From: Ruthenibacterium sp.
GTDB taxonomy: Bacteria > Bacillota > Clostridia > Oscillospirales > Ruminococcaceae
DNA: 23,964 nt
NCBI GenBank assembly: GCA_020025235.1
Contig: JAHHSL010000030.1
Location: 1-23,964 of the forward strand
Direction of reading: 5' to 3'
In this document: positions 22,608 through 23,964 of the stretch, piece after piece
Numbering within the stretch: the stretch's first letter is position 1
Layout: every line of letters begins with the position of its first letter
The notes under the pieces: model-generated
Databases searched by the model: none
What the model was told of the DNA's origin: nothing
The model's input: the letters and a program-made list of their open reading frames with translations, nothing else
Program-made: the position numbers and the translations under genes

Positions 22608-23459
22608 GTGAATCTCACCGATATCAAAACGATCCGCAGCCTGTGCGAACGGTACGGCTTTTCGCTTTCCAAGGAATTTGGGCAGAACTTTATCGTAAAT
22701 CCGGGCATCTGCCCCAAAATCGTCGAAGCGTCGGAGATCGATTCGTCGTTCGGCGTGCTGGAAATCGGCCCGGGCGTCGGCGTGCTGACAAAGGAACTTG
22801 CACTGCACGCCCGGAAAGTGGTGGCTGTGGAGGTGGATAAGCGCCTGCCTGCCCTTTTGCAGGAGACGCTTGCCGAATTCGACAACGTGAAGATCGTGCA
22901 GGGCGACGTCCTGAAAACAGATCTTGCAAAGCTGATCGAAGAAGAATTTGCGGGCATGCGCGTTGCCGTGTGTGCCAATCTGCCGTACTATATCACAAGC
23001 CCGATCGTGATGAAGCTTCTGGAAGAAAAGCTGCCGATCGAAAGCATCACCGTTATGGTGCAGAAGGAGGCGGCGGACCGCCTTTCCGCACAGCCGGGCA
23101 CGCGTGCAGCGGGTGCAGTGACCTATGCGGTGCATTATTACGCGCAGCCGGAAACGCTGTTCACAGTGCAGCCGGGCAGCTTTTTCCCGCCGCCCAAGGT
23201 GACAAGTGCGGTGATCCGGCTGAAGCTGCATGATTCGGCGCCGGTAAGCCCGAAGGACCCCGCGGCGATGTTCCGCGTGATCCGGGCGGCGTTCGGCCAG
23301 CGGCGCAAAACGGCTGCCAACGCGGCGAGTGCGGGGCTGAATCTTCCGAAAGCACAGGTCGCCGCCGCACTGGAAAAGGCAGGCGCAGCGCCCACGGCGC
23401 GCCCGGAACAGCTGACGCTGCAGAATTATGCGGATGTTTCGGACCTTTTGTTCGGCTAA
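22608..23459 (+). CDS. rsmA: 16S rRNA dimethyladenosine transferase RsmA (KsgA)
   Basis: 283 residues. FGQNFIVNPGI (24-34), the SAM-binding EIGPGVG (52-58), the acidic end of strand 2 (VAVEVDKRL), GDVLKTDL and the catalytic NLPY (124-127) are the defining motifs, with FFPPPKVTSAVIRL further on. It dimethylates the two adjacent adenines near the 3' end of 16S rRNA (A1518 and A1519 in E. coli numbering) late in 30S assembly; loss gives kasugamycin resistance. The start is a GTG at 22608, fixed by a strong AGGAGG seven bases upstream; an open frame runs 25 codons further but crosses the preceding terminator. It is a separate transcript after the FtsEX block. I see no convincing promoter hexamers in the gap. 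Confidence 0.97.
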   Translation: MNLTDIKTIRSLCERYGFSLSKEFGQNFIVNPGICPKIVEASEIDSSFGVLEIGPGVGVLTKELALHARKVVAVEVDKRLPALLQETLAEFDNVKIVQGDVLKTDLAKLIEEEFAGMRVAVCANLPYYITSPIVMKLLEEKLPIESITVMVQKEAADRLSAQPGTRAAGAVTYAVHYYAQPETLFTVQPGSFFPPPKVTSAVIRLKLHDSAPVSPKDPAAMFRVIRAAFGQRRKTAANAASAGLNLPKAQVAAALEKAGAAPTARPEQLTLQNYADVSDLLFG

Positions 23460-23480
23460 GATTGCAATACAAAGAAAAAG

Positions 23481-23506
23481 AAAGACGCCTTCGGGCGTCT
23501 TTTTTT
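23481..23506 (+). terminator. Intrinsic terminator of rsmA
   Basis: A perfect 9-bp stem AAAGACGCC/GGCGTCTTT capped by a TTCG tetraloop and followed by T residues. Confidence 0.93.
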
Positions 23507-23760
23507 GTGCGGCGGGGAAAAGAAAAAACAGGTTTCGCAGCAGGAAAAATCTTGATGAAAATGACACTAGCAGAACAAGAAATAAACGATTGTGCAATTT
23601 GTGCGTGAAGAACCGAAAATAGGCAAAAAGACGAAAATTCGCGGTATTTTGTGTGCTTTGAGGCAGGGCGAACGATAAAAATTCACTTTTGTTGCCTGAA
23701 AATTGAACAATGTGTTAAATTTATTGGATAAAAGGAAAAGAAATTTAGGCGAAACAGTTG
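23507..23760. other. Gene-free AT-rich interval before the lipoprotein gene
   Basis: No open frame with a ribosome binding site is seen. The base composition is clearly more AT-rich than the genes on either side. A weak promoter TTGAAC (23703-23708)-18-GATAAA (23727-23732) is possible. TTGTGC is directly repeated near 23590-23603. Long upstream regions of this kind often carry regulatory sites for substrate-binding protein genes, but no known binding motif is recognised. Confidence 0.5.
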
Positions 23761-23766
23761 TACAAT
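23761..23766 (+). promoter_or_regulatory. Candidate -10 box for the lipoprotein gene
   Basis: TACAAT preceded directly by TTG; no good -35 hexamer lies 16-18 bp upstream. It would place the start near 23773, at the foot of the leader hairpin. Confidence 0.45.
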
Positions 23767-23779
23767 GAAAACATAAAAG

Positions 23780-23807
23780 CGGCATGGGTGCCTTGGGTAT
23801 CGTGCCG
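23780..23807 (+). promoter_or_regulatory. 5' leader hairpin of the lipoprotein mRNA
   Basis: CGGCA/TGCCG forms the base of a stem that continues inward with GGTGCC/GGTATC-type pairs including G-U pairs and one bulge, around a TTG loop. It has no T-tract, so it is not a terminator. It sits a few bases from the predicted RNA start and ends 13 bases before the ribosome binding site. Confidence 0.5.
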
Positions 23808-23837
23808 AAAAGTAAACTTTAAGAAGGAGAAACAACG

Positions 23838-23964
23838 ATGAAAAAACTGCTTTCAATCATCCTTGCAAGTGCAATGGCTCTGGCTATGGTTGCTTGCGGC
23901 GGCACAGCCAGCTCCGGATCTGACGCTCCGGCAGATGCTTCCGGTTCCACCGGCGGCGACGCAA
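23838..23964 (+). CDS. Lipoprotein, probable ABC-transporter substrate-binding protein (N-terminal fragment)
   Basis: Only 42 codons are in the window. The ATG follows AAGAAGGAGA about 8 bases upstream. Residues 1-20 (MKKLLSIILASAMALAMVAC) form a lipoprotein signal peptide with a lipobox MVAC and Cys20 as the lipidated residue. It is followed by a Gly/Ser/Ala/Thr/Asp-rich linker (GGTASSGSDAPADASGSTGGD) of the sort that precedes the folded domain of clostridial solute-binding proteins. The folded domain is beyond the edge, so the ligand class is unknown, and another type of lipoprotein is possible. The long leader and 5' hairpin suggest strong or regulated expression. Confidence 0.8.
   Translation, partial: MKKLLSIILASAMALAMVACGGTASSGSDAPADASGSTGGDA

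Noticed and set aside
23528..23640. CcpA cre-like site (TGAAAATGACACTA) in the lipoprotein upstream region
   Set aside because: It lacks the central CG and the right half of the consensus, so it is not a credible site.

Overview
The window looks like a chromosomal segment of a low-G+C-phylum (Firmicutes) anaerobe of class Clostridia, most likely a gut Oscillospiraceae/Ruminococcaceae-type bacterium with a fairly GC-rich genome. The reasons are the strong AGGAGG-type ribosome binding sites, a T-box leader, an FtsEX cluster with a PucR-type regulator, DUF4830, a type III pantothenate kinase and a Gly/Ser/Thr-rich lipoprotein start. The species assignment is an inference. I saw no tRNA, rRNA, CRISPR array, insertion sequence, phage gene or attachment site, so this appears to be core chromosome rather than a mobile island.

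Layout. Positions 1-1230 (minus): a small membrane-anchored protein, then a CobW/COG0523 metallochaperone-type GTPase with a Cys/His repeat tail that runs off the left edge. 1285-3028 (plus): an isoleucine-specifier T-box leader controlling a BrnQ branched-chain amino acid transporter. 3077-9535 (minus): a close-packed run whose transcription order is D-Ala-D-Ala carboxypeptidase, nicotinate phosphoribosyltransferase, ABC exporter half-transporter, family 2 glycosyltransferase, nitroreductase. 9602-11557 (plus): a Rid-family protein and glycerol kinase. 11743-14438 (plus): a complete NitT/TauT-type ABC importer (ATPase, permease, binding protein) of unknown substrate. 14495-15338 (minus): coaX. 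15441-16872 (plus): a DUF4830 protein and an RsuA-type pseudouridine synthase.

17014-22581 (plus) is the most coherent block: a PucR/CdaR-type regulator, ftsE, ftsX, a coiled-coil M23 (LytM) murein hydrolase and an S41/CtpA-like protein. FtsEX is known to gate a periplasmic or extracellular murein hydrolase or its activator during division; here the M23 domain keeps all its zinc ligands. The S41 protein, by contrast, has lost the Ser, Lys and Asp of its catalytic set (they are His304, Arg329 and Glu315), so it is probably a pseudoprotease working as a binding or scaffold partner. This is the best candidate for undescribed biology in the window. The block ends at a strong terminator and is followed by rsmA/ksgA (22608-23459). 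A gene-free AT-rich leader then precedes the start of a lipoprotein cut by the right edge.

Regulatory structure is unusually legible: near-perfect promoters at 1202-1230, 1285-1313 and 17014-17042, a 10-bp inverted repeat overlapping the last of these, a palindrome over the dacA promoter, a promoter nested in a terminator before the pseudouridine synthase, and terminators at most transcription-unit ends.
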